A stretch of 64,000 nt of DNA from the NCBI GenBank assembly GCA_036703275.1, contig DATNPK010000020.1, positions 1 through 64,000 on the forward strand. The letters are read 5' to 3'. Within the stretch, counting starts at the first letter, position 1, and each line of letters starts with the position of its first letter. The position numbers were made by a program, and so were the translations under genes. Of this stretch, positions 9,639 through 18,778 are shown piece after piece. The DNA is from Coleofasciculaceae cyanobacterium. Lineage in GTDB: Bacteria; Cyanobacteriota; Cyanobacteriia; Cyanobacteriales; Xenococcaceae. Below the pieces are notes generated by a model. That model did not search any database and had not been told where the DNA came from. It worked only from the letters and a program-made list of their open reading frames with translations.

Positions 9639-10874
9639 ATGAAAATTGCTATTCTTGCTGGGGGAGTTTTTCCCACTCTTTCTAAGACATTTATTATCGA
9701 TCAAATTACCGAATTAATCGATCGCGGGCATGAAGTTAATATCTATGCGACCGAACCTGATTCTCAAAATACAGTTCATCCAAATGTCGAAAAATACCAG
9801 CTTAAAAAGCATATTTATTACCATAAAGTGCCAGAAAATAGCTTAGTACGATTGCGGAAATTAACTGGTATCTGGCTGGCTAATTTTTCTAAAAATCCAG
9901 CCGTCATGCTTCGCACTTTAAACATCTTTAAATATGGTAAGAAAGCATTGTCATTGCGGTTACTATATCTGGCAATTCCCTATCTTGATAAACAGCCATA
10001 TGATGTAGTTCATTGTCACTTTGGTTACAACGGTCTTAAAGGTCAAGCTTTACGCGATCTTGGTGTGCTTCGAGGCAAATTGATTGTTACCTTTCATGGT
10101 GTAAGTATGTCGAAAGATCTTCAGGAAAAAGGCGTACAAATCTATAACAGATTATTTGAAAAAGGAGATCTTTTCTTACCCATTAGCGAACATTGGCAAC
10201 ACAAGTTGATTAAGCTGGGCTGCGACGAATCAAAAATCATCGTACATCGCATGGGCATAGACTGCCATAACTTTGCTTTTATGCCCCGCCAACCTTCTGC
10301 TGATGGCGTTACTCGACTGGTAAGCATCAGCCGATTAGTTGAGAAAAAAGGTATAGAGTATGGTATTCGGGCTGTTGCTAAATTAGCCAAAATCAAACCC
10401 GATCTTGAATACAACATTGTCGGTGATGGCTTATTAAAGCCCAAGTTGCAGGAATTAATTCAAGAACTAAACGTAGGTAATTTAGTAAAGCTACTTGGTT
10501 GGAAACAAAAAACCGAAGTGATCGATATTCTCAATAATTCCCATGTTCTCTTAGCTCCTAGCATAACAGCCAAAAACGGCGATCGCGAAGGAATTCCCGT
10601 AGCTTTAATGGAAGCAATGGCAATGGGACTTCCCGTAATTAGCAGTCTTCATAGCGGTATTCCCGAATTGGTAGCCGATGGCATTTCGGGTTTTTTAATT
10701 CCTGAACGGGATGTTGAGGGAATAGCAGCCAAGTTAAACTACTTAATCGAACATCCAGAAATGTGGCCACGGATGGGTAAAGCTGGGCGGGAAATAGTCG
10801 AAGCAAATTATGACATTGACAAGTTAAACCATCGCTTATTAGAAATTTATCAGGAGTTGTGTAGAGATGAATAA
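9639..10874 (+). CDS. Family 4 glycosyltransferase
   Basis: A GT-B-fold GT4 enzyme of 411 residues resembling colanic-acid-type transferases. The N-terminal domain opens MKIAILAGGVFPTLSKTFI. The C-terminal domain carries RLVSISRLVEKKGIEYGIRA, then GDGLLKPKLQELI, and the E-x7-E-like nucleotide site within EGIPVALMEAMAMGLPVISS near residue 320. It adds a sugar to the lipid-linked intermediate on the cytoplasmic side. The next gene starts inside its last codons (8-base overlap), which indicates translational coupling. Confidence 0.88.
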   Translation: MKIAILAGGVFPTLSKTFIIDQITELIDRGHEVNIYATEPDSQNTVHPNVEKYQLKKHIYYHKVPENSLVRLRKLTGIWLANFSKNPAVMLRTLNIFKYGKKALSLRLLYLAIPYLDKQPYDVVHCHFGYNGLKGQALRDLGVLRGKLIVTFHGVSMSKDLQEKGVQIYNRLFEKGDLFLPISEHWQHKLIKLGCDESKIIVHRMGIDCHNFAFMPRQPSADGVTRLVSISRLVEKKGIEYGIRAVAKLAKIKPDLEYNIVGDGLLKPKLQELIQELNVGNLVKLLGWKQKTEVIDILNNSHVLLAPSITAKNGDREGIPVALMEAMAMGLPVISSLHSGIPELVADGISGFLIPERDVEGIAAKLNYLIEHPEMWPRMGKAGREIVEANYDIDKLNHRLLEIYQELCRDE

Positions 10875-11775
10875 TTCTAAACCCTTTGTTTCCGTAATTA
10901 TTCCTGTTTATAATGATGCAGAACGCTTAGAAAAATGTCTGGCTGCATTGGATCAACAAACCTATCCCCAAGACTTATACGAAGTTATTGCGATCGATAA
11001 TGCTTCAGCCGAAAGTATTGTTGAGATTGTCAATAAATACCAGCAAGCATCTACTATCTATGAAGCAGAACCTGGTTCTTATGCTGCTAGAAATAGGGGA
11101 ATTACTGTTGCCAAAGGAGAGATATTTGCCTTTACCGATTCAGATTGTATTCCCGCTGCTAACTGGATCGAACAGGGCGTTAAAGCATTAATAGATAATC
11201 CCGACTGTGGCATTATTGGCGGTAAAATTAAGCTCTTCTTTCGCGATCCCAATCGTTTAACGGCTGTTGAATTATATGAGGACTTAACGGCTTTTCCGCA
11301 AAAAAGACATATAGAAAGAAATAACTTTACGCCTACAGCTAATTTATTTACTTATAAAGAAATTTTTGACGAACTAGGTAAGTTTAATCATCAATTAAAA
11401 TCAAATGGCGATCGCGAATGGTGTCAGCTTGTCTGTGGGCAAGGCTATGGTATTAAATACGCCGAGCAAGCGATGGTTTCTCATCCAGCAAGGTACTCAT
11501 TTAAAGAGATTTATCGTCGCTATTTGCGCATGGCAGGAGGGAGAGCTGATGCTTATCGAGCCAAATATCAGCAAAATTTATTTAGATTTAAAATTATTTA
11601 TGAGGTTGCTTCAAGCCTTTTGATAACTCCCAAAGACATTTTAGTCGTGGCAATCAAAGGCAATTACTCAGCAGTCCAAAGAGGAAAAATACTTTTAGTT
11701 TTATTTGCTTTGAAATGGGGACTAAACTCGGAAAAATTGCGAGTGATGATGGGAGGAGTATCCCATAATTATTAG
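10867..11775 (+). CDS. Family 2 glycosyltransferase
   Basis: A GT2 enzyme of 302 residues. It has FVSVIIPVYNDAERLEKCL, then AARNRGITVAKGEIFAFTDSDC with the DxD motif near residue 95, and NGDREWCQ near residue 180 as the acceptor-side acid. A basic region (IYRRYLRMAGGRADAYRAKY) near residue 225 is common in cyanobacterial relatives. The start codon lies within the end of the preceding GT4 gene, so the two are translationally coupled. A heptamer tandem repeat follows its stop. Confidence 0.86.
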   Translation: MNNSKPFVSVIIPVYNDAERLEKCLAALDQQTYPQDLYEVIAIDNASAESIVEIVNKYQQASTIYEAEPGSYAARNRGITVAKGEIFAFTDSDCIPAANWIEQGVKALIDNPDCGIIGGKIKLFFRDPNRLTAVELYEDLTAFPQKRHIERNNFTPTANLFTYKEIFDELGKFNHQLKSNGDREWCQLVCGQGYGIKYAEQAMVSHPARYSFKEIYRRYLRMAGGRADAYRAKYQQNLFRFKIIYEVASSLLITPKDILVVAIKGNYSAVQRGKILLVLFALKWGLNSEKLRVMMGGVSHNY

Positions 11776-11824
11776 CTAATAGCTATTAGCAATTAGCCAT
11801 TAGCCATTAGCCATTAGCCATTAA
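11770..11824. repeat. Short tandem heptamer repeat with palindromic AGCTAATAGCTATTAGC
   Basis: Four tandem copies of TTAGCCA (11793-11820) follow the palindrome-like AGCTAATAGCTATTAGC, directly after the stop of the upstream gene. This matches the short tandemly repeated repetitive (STRR) type known from cyanobacteria. Relatives of the palindrome occur at 25104, 52972, 54098 and 57285. Confidence 0.75.
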
Positions 11825-11867
11825 CTTTAAATTCCCCAGTTCATGTTTCCATATTAAATATAAAGTA

Positions 11868-12815
11868 ATGTTAGAACCAATTATTAGTGTAATTATACCG
11901 ACTCACGGGCGATCGCAGCTTGTTAAACGAGCCGTAGACAGTGCAGGCGCGCAAACGCTTCGAGACATCGAAATTATTGTAGTTATTGACGGTTTAGATC
12001 TAGCAACCGAGCAAGAATTAGCCAAGATTAACGATCCTCGTTTACGAATAGTTCAACTTCCAACCAGCAAAGGAGGTGCAGGGGCGCGTAATGCGGGAGT
12101 TGCAGCAGCCAAAGCAGCATGGATTGCTTTTTTAGATGATGATGACGAATGGCTGACTCGAAAATTAGAGTTGCAGCTAGCAGCAGCCAAAAAATCTCAG
12201 TACAAGTATCCGATTATTAGCTGTTCACTAACCGCTCGTACCCCCAAGGGCGAATTTATCTATCCTCGTAGATTTCTCAGGGCAGATGAACCCTTGAGTG
12301 AATATCTTTTGGCTCGAAATTCTCTTTCATTTGGGGAAGGATTAATTCAAACCTCCACTATTTTTACTCAGAAAGAGCTTTTAGAAAAGATTCCTTTCCA
12401 AGAAGGATTAGTCAAACATCAAGATTGGGACTGGTTGTTAAAAGTAAATACTTTAGCAGATGTCGAAATTAAATTTGTACCTGAAACTTTAGCCATATGG
12501 CATTGCTGGCAAGAACGACAAAGCACTAGTAGCACAACTAATTGGCAGCAATCTCTAGCTTGGCTTCGCGATAATCAAAATTTAGTCACTCCCAGAGCTT
12601 ATGCAGGCTTTATTATGACTCAGGTTGCTCCCCAAGCAGCCCAAGAAGGTCAATGGCAAGTGTTTTGGTCTTTACTAAAAGAAGCTGGCGATCGCGGAAA
12701 ACTTCAGCCGAGCGACTTAATTTTATATCTACTTATGTGGTTTTTGCCCAAAAATATCCGTCGTTCTCTCAAGACTTTATTCAAGGTAGAAACACAGCAA
12801 ATTAGTGGTGTATGA
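11868..12815 (+). CDS. Family 2 glycosyltransferase
   Basis: A GT2 enzyme of 315 residues. IISVIIPTHGRSQLVKRAV opens the protein, GGAGARNAGVAAAKAAWIAFLDDDDEW gives the metal-binding Asp cluster near residue 95, and KHQDWDWLLKV near residue 185 carries the likely acidic residue on the acceptor side. The C-terminal 100 residues look helical and hold a WFLPKNIRRSLK membrane-proximal stretch seen in many polysaccharide GT2 enzymes. It is followed after 13 bases by the polymerase gene. The sugar specificity cannot be read from the sequence. Confidence 0.87.
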   Translation: MLEPIISVIIPTHGRSQLVKRAVDSAGAQTLRDIEIIVVIDGLDLATEQELAKINDPRLRIVQLPTSKGGAGARNAGVAAAKAAWIAFLDDDDEWLTRKLELQLAAAKKSQYKYPIISCSLTARTPKGEFIYPRRFLRADEPLSEYLLARNSLSFGEGLIQTSTIFTQKELLEKIPFQEGLVKHQDWDWLLKVNTLADVEIKFVPETLAIWHCWQERQSTSSTTNWQQSLAWLRDNQNLVTPRAYAGFIMTQVAPQAAQEGQWQVFWSLLKEAGDRGKLQPSDLILYLLMWFLPKNIRRSLKTLFKVETQQISGV

Positions 12816-12828
12816 ATGGTAAAGACTT

Positions 12829-14145
12829 ATGCTAAAAGCGATCGACAACTCATTTCTGTTCAAACAAAAATATCTTCAATCAAAACTATCGCTTGCTGAG
12901 CGTATTCTCTACTTAGCCATTGTCTTAACTCCTTTGTGGTGGCTACTAGGAATACAGCCTTTATTTTATCCAGCAGTGGTTATCTGTTTACTAGCTTATT
13001 CATTTGATTTTGATAAGCCGATTAAACAACCTTTGCCGATGTGTGCCTGGGCTTGGTTAACTATGGCTCTGGTCATGTTGGCGACAGCACTACTTGGTCT
13101 GAGTGACGTCGGTTTTGAACCAATGGAAGTAGCCTCGACTCTAGTTACTTTTTTCAAGGGTTATTTTTTGATTTTTGCCTGTCTAGCACTTCCCTTTTGG
13201 CATAAAATCGACTCTGGCGTAATTACACGAGCAGTTGCTTGGATGGCGATCGGCTATTTGGTATTAATTTGCCTTCAGCTTATTTTGCTCGTTGCCGGAA
13301 TCAAAATCGGGGTATTTTATCCACCTCTAGCACGCCTGACCCCAGGCAACAAGCTCAGTTTAATGGTGAATCTTTCAGCCAGTCTCAAACCTTTCTTTGG
13401 GATTAATTTACCTAGATCTTCACTATATATGGGCGATCCTCCTATTCCAGGAATCTGTGGTCTTTTAAGCTTCGTTATTTGCTTAGGGGAATCCAACTCT
13501 CGTTTACGCAATCTCGCTTTAGCAGGTAGCTTGGGTGCGGTAGCTATAAGTCAAAGTCGTTTAGCTTATGTTTGTTTGGCGATCGCTATTATCACTAATG
13601 CCAGTTTTCAAAGTTTTGTGGCGCGTCAAGCCTATCTCTGGTTTATTGCTGCTCTTGCCCTGGTTTGCAGTCTGCGGGAGTGGACTATATCCGATCTAGT
13701 TAATCAACCACTAAGAATTTTCAACCAAGCTCGTCAAGCTTCATCAACAGACCGTGAATATGTTGTTCGTAAAACACTCGAAGCCTGGCAGGAATCGCCC
13801 TGGTTGGGATGGGGAATTGCTCAAGGCACGGCCAACTGGTATACCTACAAAATTGAACTCGGCTCTTTTTCTACCTATGCTGCTGTTCTATATTTACACG
13901 GTATTTTTGGCTTTATTTTCTTTATTTTTGCCCTGGCTATAACTTTATTCGATTTCTGGAAATTTGCCGTTGCCAAAAATCAACTTTGTCAACGAGCAGT
14001 GTCTAGCTTAGTCGCTTTATACATTTTTATTCAGGGTCTTCCTTTGTCTTGGATTTCGACATATATCTGGTTTTTCTTGATTTGGTTAGGAGCAGTGTTA
14101 TCAGAACAACAAAATCAGCAATCCAATTTAAAGAAAATATGGTGA
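12829..14145 (+). CDS. Wzy-like polysaccharide polymerase / O-antigen ligase family
   Basis: A 438-residue membrane protein with about 11 hydrophobic segments and a long periplasmic loop (about residues 295-345) containing RQASSTDREYVVRKTLEAW and ESPWLGWGIAQG. This loop-plus-GWG pattern is typical of the O-antigen ligase/polymerase (Wzy_C) superfamily. It would join flipped repeat units on the periplasmic face, which fits its place between the glycosyltransferases, the flippase and the Wzc-like gene. Sequence alone does not separate polymerase from ligase; the context favours polymerase. Confidence 0.78.
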   Translation: MLKAIDNSFLFKQKYLQSKLSLAERILYLAIVLTPLWWLLGIQPLFYPAVVICLLAYSFDFDKPIKQPLPMCAWAWLTMALVMLATALLGLSDVGFEPMEVASTLVTFFKGYFLIFACLALPFWHKIDSGVITRAVAWMAIGYLVLICLQLILLVAGIKIGVFYPPLARLTPGNKLSLMVNLSASLKPFFGINLPRSSLYMGDPPIPGICGLLSFVICLGESNSRLRNLALAGSLGAVAISQSRLAYVCLAIAIITNASFQSFVARQAYLWFIAALALVCSLREWTISDLVNQPLRIFNQARQASSTDREYVVRKTLEAWQESPWLGWGIAQGTANWYTYKIELGSFSTYAAVLYLHGIFGFIFFIFALAITLFDFWKFAVAKNQLCQRAVSSLVALYIFIQGLPLSWISTYIWFFLIWLGAVLSEQQNQQSNLKKIW

Positions 14146-14243
14146 TGATCAGATCACAGCTTAGCCGCTCTAAATAGTCAGCATTAAATCAAAATTTTTA
14201 ATCAAAAATCAATTTATCAAACTAGATATATTAAATTTCAATT

Positions 14244-15098
14244 ATGATTTTAAAACCAAAAACACTTTTAAAAATTAAAAGAGGCAAGTCAGTAATTCGA
14301 GATATTGCGCTTAAGTTAGATTTAATTCCAGGTCATCAAGACTACACTAAATTTATAATTTTGTGTCGCTCTAGAACGGGGTCTAATTTATTACTCAATC
14401 AGCTACAGTTTCATCAAAATATTAGAATGTTTTATGAAATATTTAGTCAAGATAATAGTTCTAAGGAATTTTGGGATTATATCAACTACGATCTCCAAAA
14501 TATTCGAGATTTAAAGCAAAATAATCCCCTTGAATTAGTCAATTCATTTGTTTATAGAGCAATGCCTCTTGAGGTAAAGGCAGTTGGATTTAAGTTGTTT
14601 TACTATCACGCTCGCTCTGGGAAACAACAAGAAATCTGGCAATATTTAAAAGATAGACAAGAAATAAAAATTATTCATTTAGTTAGGAGAAATCTACTAA
14701 AAACTTATGTGTCTCAGCAACTAGCTTTAACTACTAATAGCTGGTATAGCAAAGGCGATTGGACTATGTTCGGACTTGGCGATCGCCAAAAACATACTCC
14801 AGCTATTCAATTGAACTACGAAAAAACTTTAGCAGCTTTGGCAGAAACAAACAAGCTAGAGCAAAAAAATGAATATTTTTTTAAAGATCACCAATTACTG
14901 AAAATTTTTTATGAAGATCTAGTTGAAGATAATACCAAAGAAATGGCTAAAGTTCAAAATTTCTTGGAAGTAAAACCAACCTCTGTTTATATATCAACCA
15001 AAAAACAGTCGCCAAATTCTCTCCAGAAATCAATTCAAAATTATGCAGAGCTAAAAAATTGTTTTCAGGGAAGCCCTTACGCTTCTTTTTTTAAGTAA
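14244..15098 (+). CDS. Sulfotransferase, Stf0-like
   Basis: A 284-residue protein with a PAPS-binding loop FIILCRSRTGSNLLLNQL at residues 38-55 and an internal EIKIIHLVRRNLLKTYVSQQ at about residue 140, the 3'-phosphate-binding strand-helix of Stf0-type sulfotransferases. It is unlike the sulfotransferase at 7.8-8.7 kb, so the locus encodes two distinct sulfation activities. Codon use is notably AT-rich compared with its neighbours. It lies 98 bases after the polymerase gene and 71 bases before the Wzc-like gene. Confidence 0.82.
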   Translation: MILKPKTLLKIKRGKSVIRDIALKLDLIPGHQDYTKFIILCRSRTGSNLLLNQLQFHQNIRMFYEIFSQDNSSKEFWDYINYDLQNIRDLKQNNPLELVNSFVYRAMPLEVKAVGFKLFYYHARSGKQQEIWQYLKDRQEIKIIHLVRRNLLKTYVSQQLALTTNSWYSKGDWTMFGLGDRQKHTPAIQLNYEKTLAALAETNKLEQKNEYFFKDHQLLKIFYEDLVEDNTKEMAKVQNFLEVKPTSVYISTKKQSPNSLQKSIQNYAELKNCFQGSPYASFFK

Positions 15099-15169
15099 CG
15101 GCTATTGGCTTAAAAATTTTCTAGACCAATTTAATTTAATTAGTTTACCTTAAAGGAGCAAGAGCGATC

Positions 15170-17302
15170 GTGGATAAACTTACTTCAAAAATAAATAGAC
15201 ATTGGAAACCTTTATTATTATTCAACCTAGTTTTAGCTGTAGCTGTAGTTGGTAAAATTGTTTTTACCCCGAAAACTTGGGATGCCAACGCACAGTTAAT
15301 CTTACCTAGTACCAGCGGAAATTTAGATGCTGACTTAGGCACGCTCGGTTCTTTAAAAAATAGTAGCGTGGATTTTTCTAATACCATGGATCCACTATTG
15401 GCTCAAGAAGCCATTCTACTGAGCCATCCAGTCTTAAAACAAACTTTAGATTCAGACCCCGAAAAAAATCTTTTTCCCAGTGTTTCATCGTACGAAAAAT
15501 TCTTTGAAGTATTGCTTACCGAAAAAACCAATGCTTTTAATTTAATTGTTAGTGCTTCTAGTCCTGAGTTGGCTAGTCAAAGAGCAACTAACTGGATCGA
15601 AGCATATCAAGCACGACTCAATCAATTACGACAGGAAAATAATCGCAGTCGGCAAGAATTACAATCCAATCAACAACAAATCAAAGAAGCCAAACAAAAT
15701 TTAGCTCAAGCAGAGCAAGAATTAGCCAAATTCGAGCAAAGTTCACGACTGATTAGCAGCGAAGAACAAGTTAAAAGTATGGTTAAAGTAGTTGGCGACC
15801 TTACCTCTTTACAGCAGCAAGCACAAGCCGAAGCACAGGCAAATCAAAAACAAATTGCCGCAATTTCCCAAAGAATATCGCTTACGCCCGATGAAGCCAT
15901 TCGCTCTTTGAGTTTAGGAGAAAACAAAGATTATCAGTTTTTAAAAAATAAGCTGATACAAATAGAAAGCGTGTTGAATGGACTTCAAGCCAATTTTACC
16001 GATCGCGAACCGAGAATACAATCATTAATCCTAGAACGAGAAGAATTAAAACGTCAATTACAGCAATATGTAGATGATACAGGTGAAGCAGCCCAAATTG
16101 ACTCTACCATAACTAGCGAAGGTCAAGGAAGAGCTAGTTTAATTCAGCAATTAGTACTATTAGAAAGCGAAGCTGAAGCTAATCAAAAGCAAGCCGAGCA
16201 GTTAGAATCTCAGATTGAGCAAATCAACGTCAAGCTAGAAGCAATTCCGCAAAATCGAGCGCGATTATTAAAGCTAACCAGACAGAAAAACATCGCCGAA
16301 GGTGTCTATCAAGGTTTAGTTGCTCAGATACAGCAGGTTGGGATCAACTCTTTTGACACCTATCCCAATGTCCAGGTAATTGAACCAGCAGAGGCTAATT
16401 CTCAACCCTCTAGTCCTGATAAGCCGTTAATTCTGCTTGGTTCTTTATTGGCTTCACTTGTAGGTAGCACCGCACTTTTACTTCTTTTAGAAAGTTCCGC
16501 TCCTTTATTGGATGCCAAAGACCTCCAGTCATCAAATTTTCCCTTTGTGGTTAGCATCCCTAAATTTAAAAATTCAGATGTTGCGTTGTATTTACCGCCT
16601 TATGTAGAAGTAGAATTTGAGAAGTTAGCTTCGGCAATTACTTCTCAACCCCAATTTCAAAGAGCTGCTCGAGCCTCAAAATTATTACCTGGTACAGAAG
16701 CATCAGAATCAGCAAAAATAGCCTCGATTGATTCTCAGCCACAGAGCCATCGATTTCTAATTACTAGTGCAGCAACAGGCGAAGGGAAAACCACCGCAAC
16801 TATTGGCATAGGCAAGGCATTAGCCAACTTAGGCTTTAAGGTATTAATGGTAGATGGAGATTATCATAAAGCAGAATTAAGCCGATACTTCAACTACAAC
16901 CCAGAAGAAACACAACTCGAACAACCAATATCAATACAATCAAACCTCGATCTATTAGTTACTCGTTCTCCAGAAACGGGAACAACTGTCGCCTTAGTTT
17001 CTCAAGGACAATTCGAGCAAAGATTGAGAGCGGCAGAATTGTCAGGTAATTATGATTATGTCCTAATTGATACCTCTCCTGTTAGTGTTACCAGTGAAGC
17101 AGTGATCATGACTTCAATGATTTTAGATATTTTGTTTGTAGTTCGTCCAGGAATCAGCAAGCGTAACTTGGTTAACAGCAGCCTGGATCAACTGACTCAA
17201 AACAACTCTCGTATTTTGGGTTTAGTGGTTAATGGAGTGAAAAAGAACACCGAACAATATTCATATCGTTCTAATTATCTTCTGACATCTAAACTTGACT
17301 AG
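15170..17302 (+). CDS. Wzc-like polysaccharide co-polymerase with BY-kinase-type ATPase domain
   Basis: A 710-residue chain-length determinant protein. An N-terminal membrane segment (LLLFNLVLAVAVVGKIVF) is followed by a periplasmic Wzz domain with a long coiled coil (about residues 150-400, Gln/Glu-rich) and the PDKPLILLGSLLASLVGSTALLLL membrane segment. The cytosolic ATPase domain has Walker A ATGEGKTTAT near residue 540, Walker A' VLMVDGDYHKAELSRYF and Walker B YDYVLIDTSPVSVTSEA. The C-terminus ends in a small Tyr cluster (QYSYRSNY), so autophosphorylation is possible. Start: GTG 15170 with AAGGAG upstream. It would control chain length and export together with Wzy and an outer-membrane Wza not found here. 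Confidence 0.9.
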   Translation: MDKLTSKINRHWKPLLLFNLVLAVAVVGKIVFTPKTWDANAQLILPSTSGNLDADLGTLGSLKNSSVDFSNTMDPLLAQEAILLSHPVLKQTLDSDPEKNLFPSVSSYEKFFEVLLTEKTNAFNLIVSASSPELASQRATNWIEAYQARLNQLRQENNRSRQELQSNQQQIKEAKQNLAQAEQELAKFEQSSRLISSEEQVKSMVKVVGDLTSLQQQAQAEAQANQKQIAAISQRISLTPDEAIRSLSLGENKDYQFLKNKLIQIESVLNGLQANFTDREPRIQSLILEREELKRQLQQYVDDTGEAAQIDSTITSEGQGRASLIQQLVLLESEAEANQKQAEQLESQIEQINVKLEAIPQNRARLLKLTRQKNIAEGVYQGLVAQIQQVGINSFDTYPNVQVIEPAEANSQPSSPDKPLILLGSLLASLVGSTALLLLLESSAPLLDAKDLQSSNFPFVVSIPKFKNSDVALYLPPYVEVEFEKLASAITSQPQFQRAARASKLLPGTEASESAKIASIDSQPQSHRFLITSAATGEGKTTATIGIGKALANLGFKVLMVDGDYHKAELSRYFNYNPEETQLEQPISIQSNLDLLVTRSPETGTTVALVSQGQFEQRLRAAELSGNYDYVLIDTSPVSVTSEAVIMTSMILDILFVVRPGISKRNLVNSSLDQLTQNNSRILGLVVNGVKKNTEQYSYRSNYLLTSKLD

Positions 17303-17404
17303 GTTGGGTAGAATGCCATGAAACCCAAAAAATTGGCGATCGCGTTGTTCGAGTTAAGCCTTAGTCAAACCCTAATTAACCATTAATAATATTGGATTAC
17401 TGCT

Positions 17405-18754
17405 TTGGAAAGAAGAAGATTTTTGTACTTAACAACAGCAGGTGTGGCACTAAGTACATTAGCAGCTAATACCCAGCGGGCAAATTTGTTGTCTTCACAG
17501 GCTACAAATACTCCTGTTAATCTTAGCGTTGACTGGTCAACAGCAATATCTCAGACAACGCCTTTAGTTTTTGGCTCTAACGACTATGAAATTATGTATC
17601 TTAGTCATGCAACAGATCCACAATATCAAAGCTTGCTGGACAAACTCAATATTCCGCTGATTCGCATCCATCATGCCAAACTTAGTGAAAAATGGAGCGA
17701 TTCTGCTACTCAAAGTTGGGATGAAGCCAAAATAAAAGCCTGTTATGATGCTTCCTATGCTTATCAACCAGAAATAGTCCAGACAATTCCTCACTGGCCA
17801 AGCTGGATGAAAGACAGTAGTGGTTTACTCGCCTCCACGGAATACGATAACTACGCTAATTTCTGTGGCGAGTTAGTCAGAACCCTCAATAAAACTCAAG
17901 CTCGGCAAATTATTTACTGGGAGCCATTTAACGAACTAGATAAACCATATCAAGATGCAGGAAAACTAGACGAATTATGGACAATATACAACCAGGTTGC
18001 AACCAGAATGAAACAGATAGACCCGAAAATCAAAGTAGGAGGCCCAATTTTAACCTGGGATGATTCTCAAACACTAAATCATTTTCTCGATCGCTGTAGC
18101 CAAAACGTAGATTTTATTTCTTGGCATCGCTATGCTAGCGGGGATGTCGAAGATTCTACAGACAAGATTATGTCTTTTACGCCTAAATATGGCAAACAAA
18201 CCCGTAAATTTCGCTCAATAGTCGCCAAACATATTCCCGAACGCCAAATTCCTTTATTTCTTAGTGAATATAATATCAATTACGCTTGGGATTCAGGTGA
18301 AACTAGGCAAAATAACCACGTTGGTGCAGTTTGGTTTGCTTCGGTTTTAAAACACCTTGCTGAAGCAGAAATAGATATGGCGGCTTCTTGGCATTTAAAA
18401 GATGGTATTTACGGCATGATCGATTCCCAAAATAACCTTCGTCCAGCCGCAACAGTATTCGCCTGGGCAAATCAATTTTTAACAGGAAAGGTGATGGAAA
18501 ACCAGAGCGAGCGCAATTCTATTGAAGCTTTGCCAATTGAGCAAAAACATGGCGAACGTTCCCTTTTACTAATCAACAAATCAGCCGAATCTGCCCAGAT
18601 AAATCTTACCGAAAAACACGGCTCTTTTGAAGTTGGAAAAACGACAATACATTCCTTAGATGCTGAGGGAGTAAAAACATCTGATGCCGCAGCAAAAACA
18701 AATCTCAAGTCATTTACTTTAAATCCATATTCAGTTTTACTATTACATTCTTAA
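17405..18754 (+). CDS. Secreted GH39-like glycoside hydrolase
   Basis: A 449-residue protein. The start is TTG 17405, giving ERRRFLYLTTAGVALSTLAA, a twin-arginine-type export signal. The body is a TIM-barrel glycosidase of clan GH-A/GH39 type. WEPFNELDKPY near residue 178 supplies the predicted acid/base Glu and PLFLSEYNINYAW near residue 285 the nucleophile Glu. A beta-rich C-terminal domain (LLINKSAESAQINL onward) closes the protein. As the last gene of the polysaccharide locus, it probably trims or remodels the exported polymer outside the cytoplasm. The substrate is unknown. Confidence 0.8.
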   Translation: MERRRFLYLTTAGVALSTLAANTQRANLLSSQATNTPVNLSVDWSTAISQTTPLVFGSNDYEIMYLSHATDPQYQSLLDKLNIPLIRIHHAKLSEKWSDSATQSWDEAKIKACYDASYAYQPEIVQTIPHWPSWMKDSSGLLASTEYDNYANFCGELVRTLNKTQARQIIYWEPFNELDKPYQDAGKLDELWTIYNQVATRMKQIDPKIKVGGPILTWDDSQTLNHFLDRCSQNVDFISWHRYASGDVEDSTDKIMSFTPKYGKQTRKFRSIVAKHIPERQIPLFLSEYNINYAWDSGETRQNNHVGAVWFASVLKHLAEAEIDMAASWHLKDGIYGMIDSQNNLRPAATVFAWANQFLTGKVMENQSERNSIEALPIEQKHGERSLLLINKSAESAQINLTEKHGSFEVGKTTIHSLDAEGVKTSDAAAKTNLKSFTLNPYSVLLLHS

Positions 18755-18778
18755 GAGCTAAGAGCTAAAAGCTAACAA

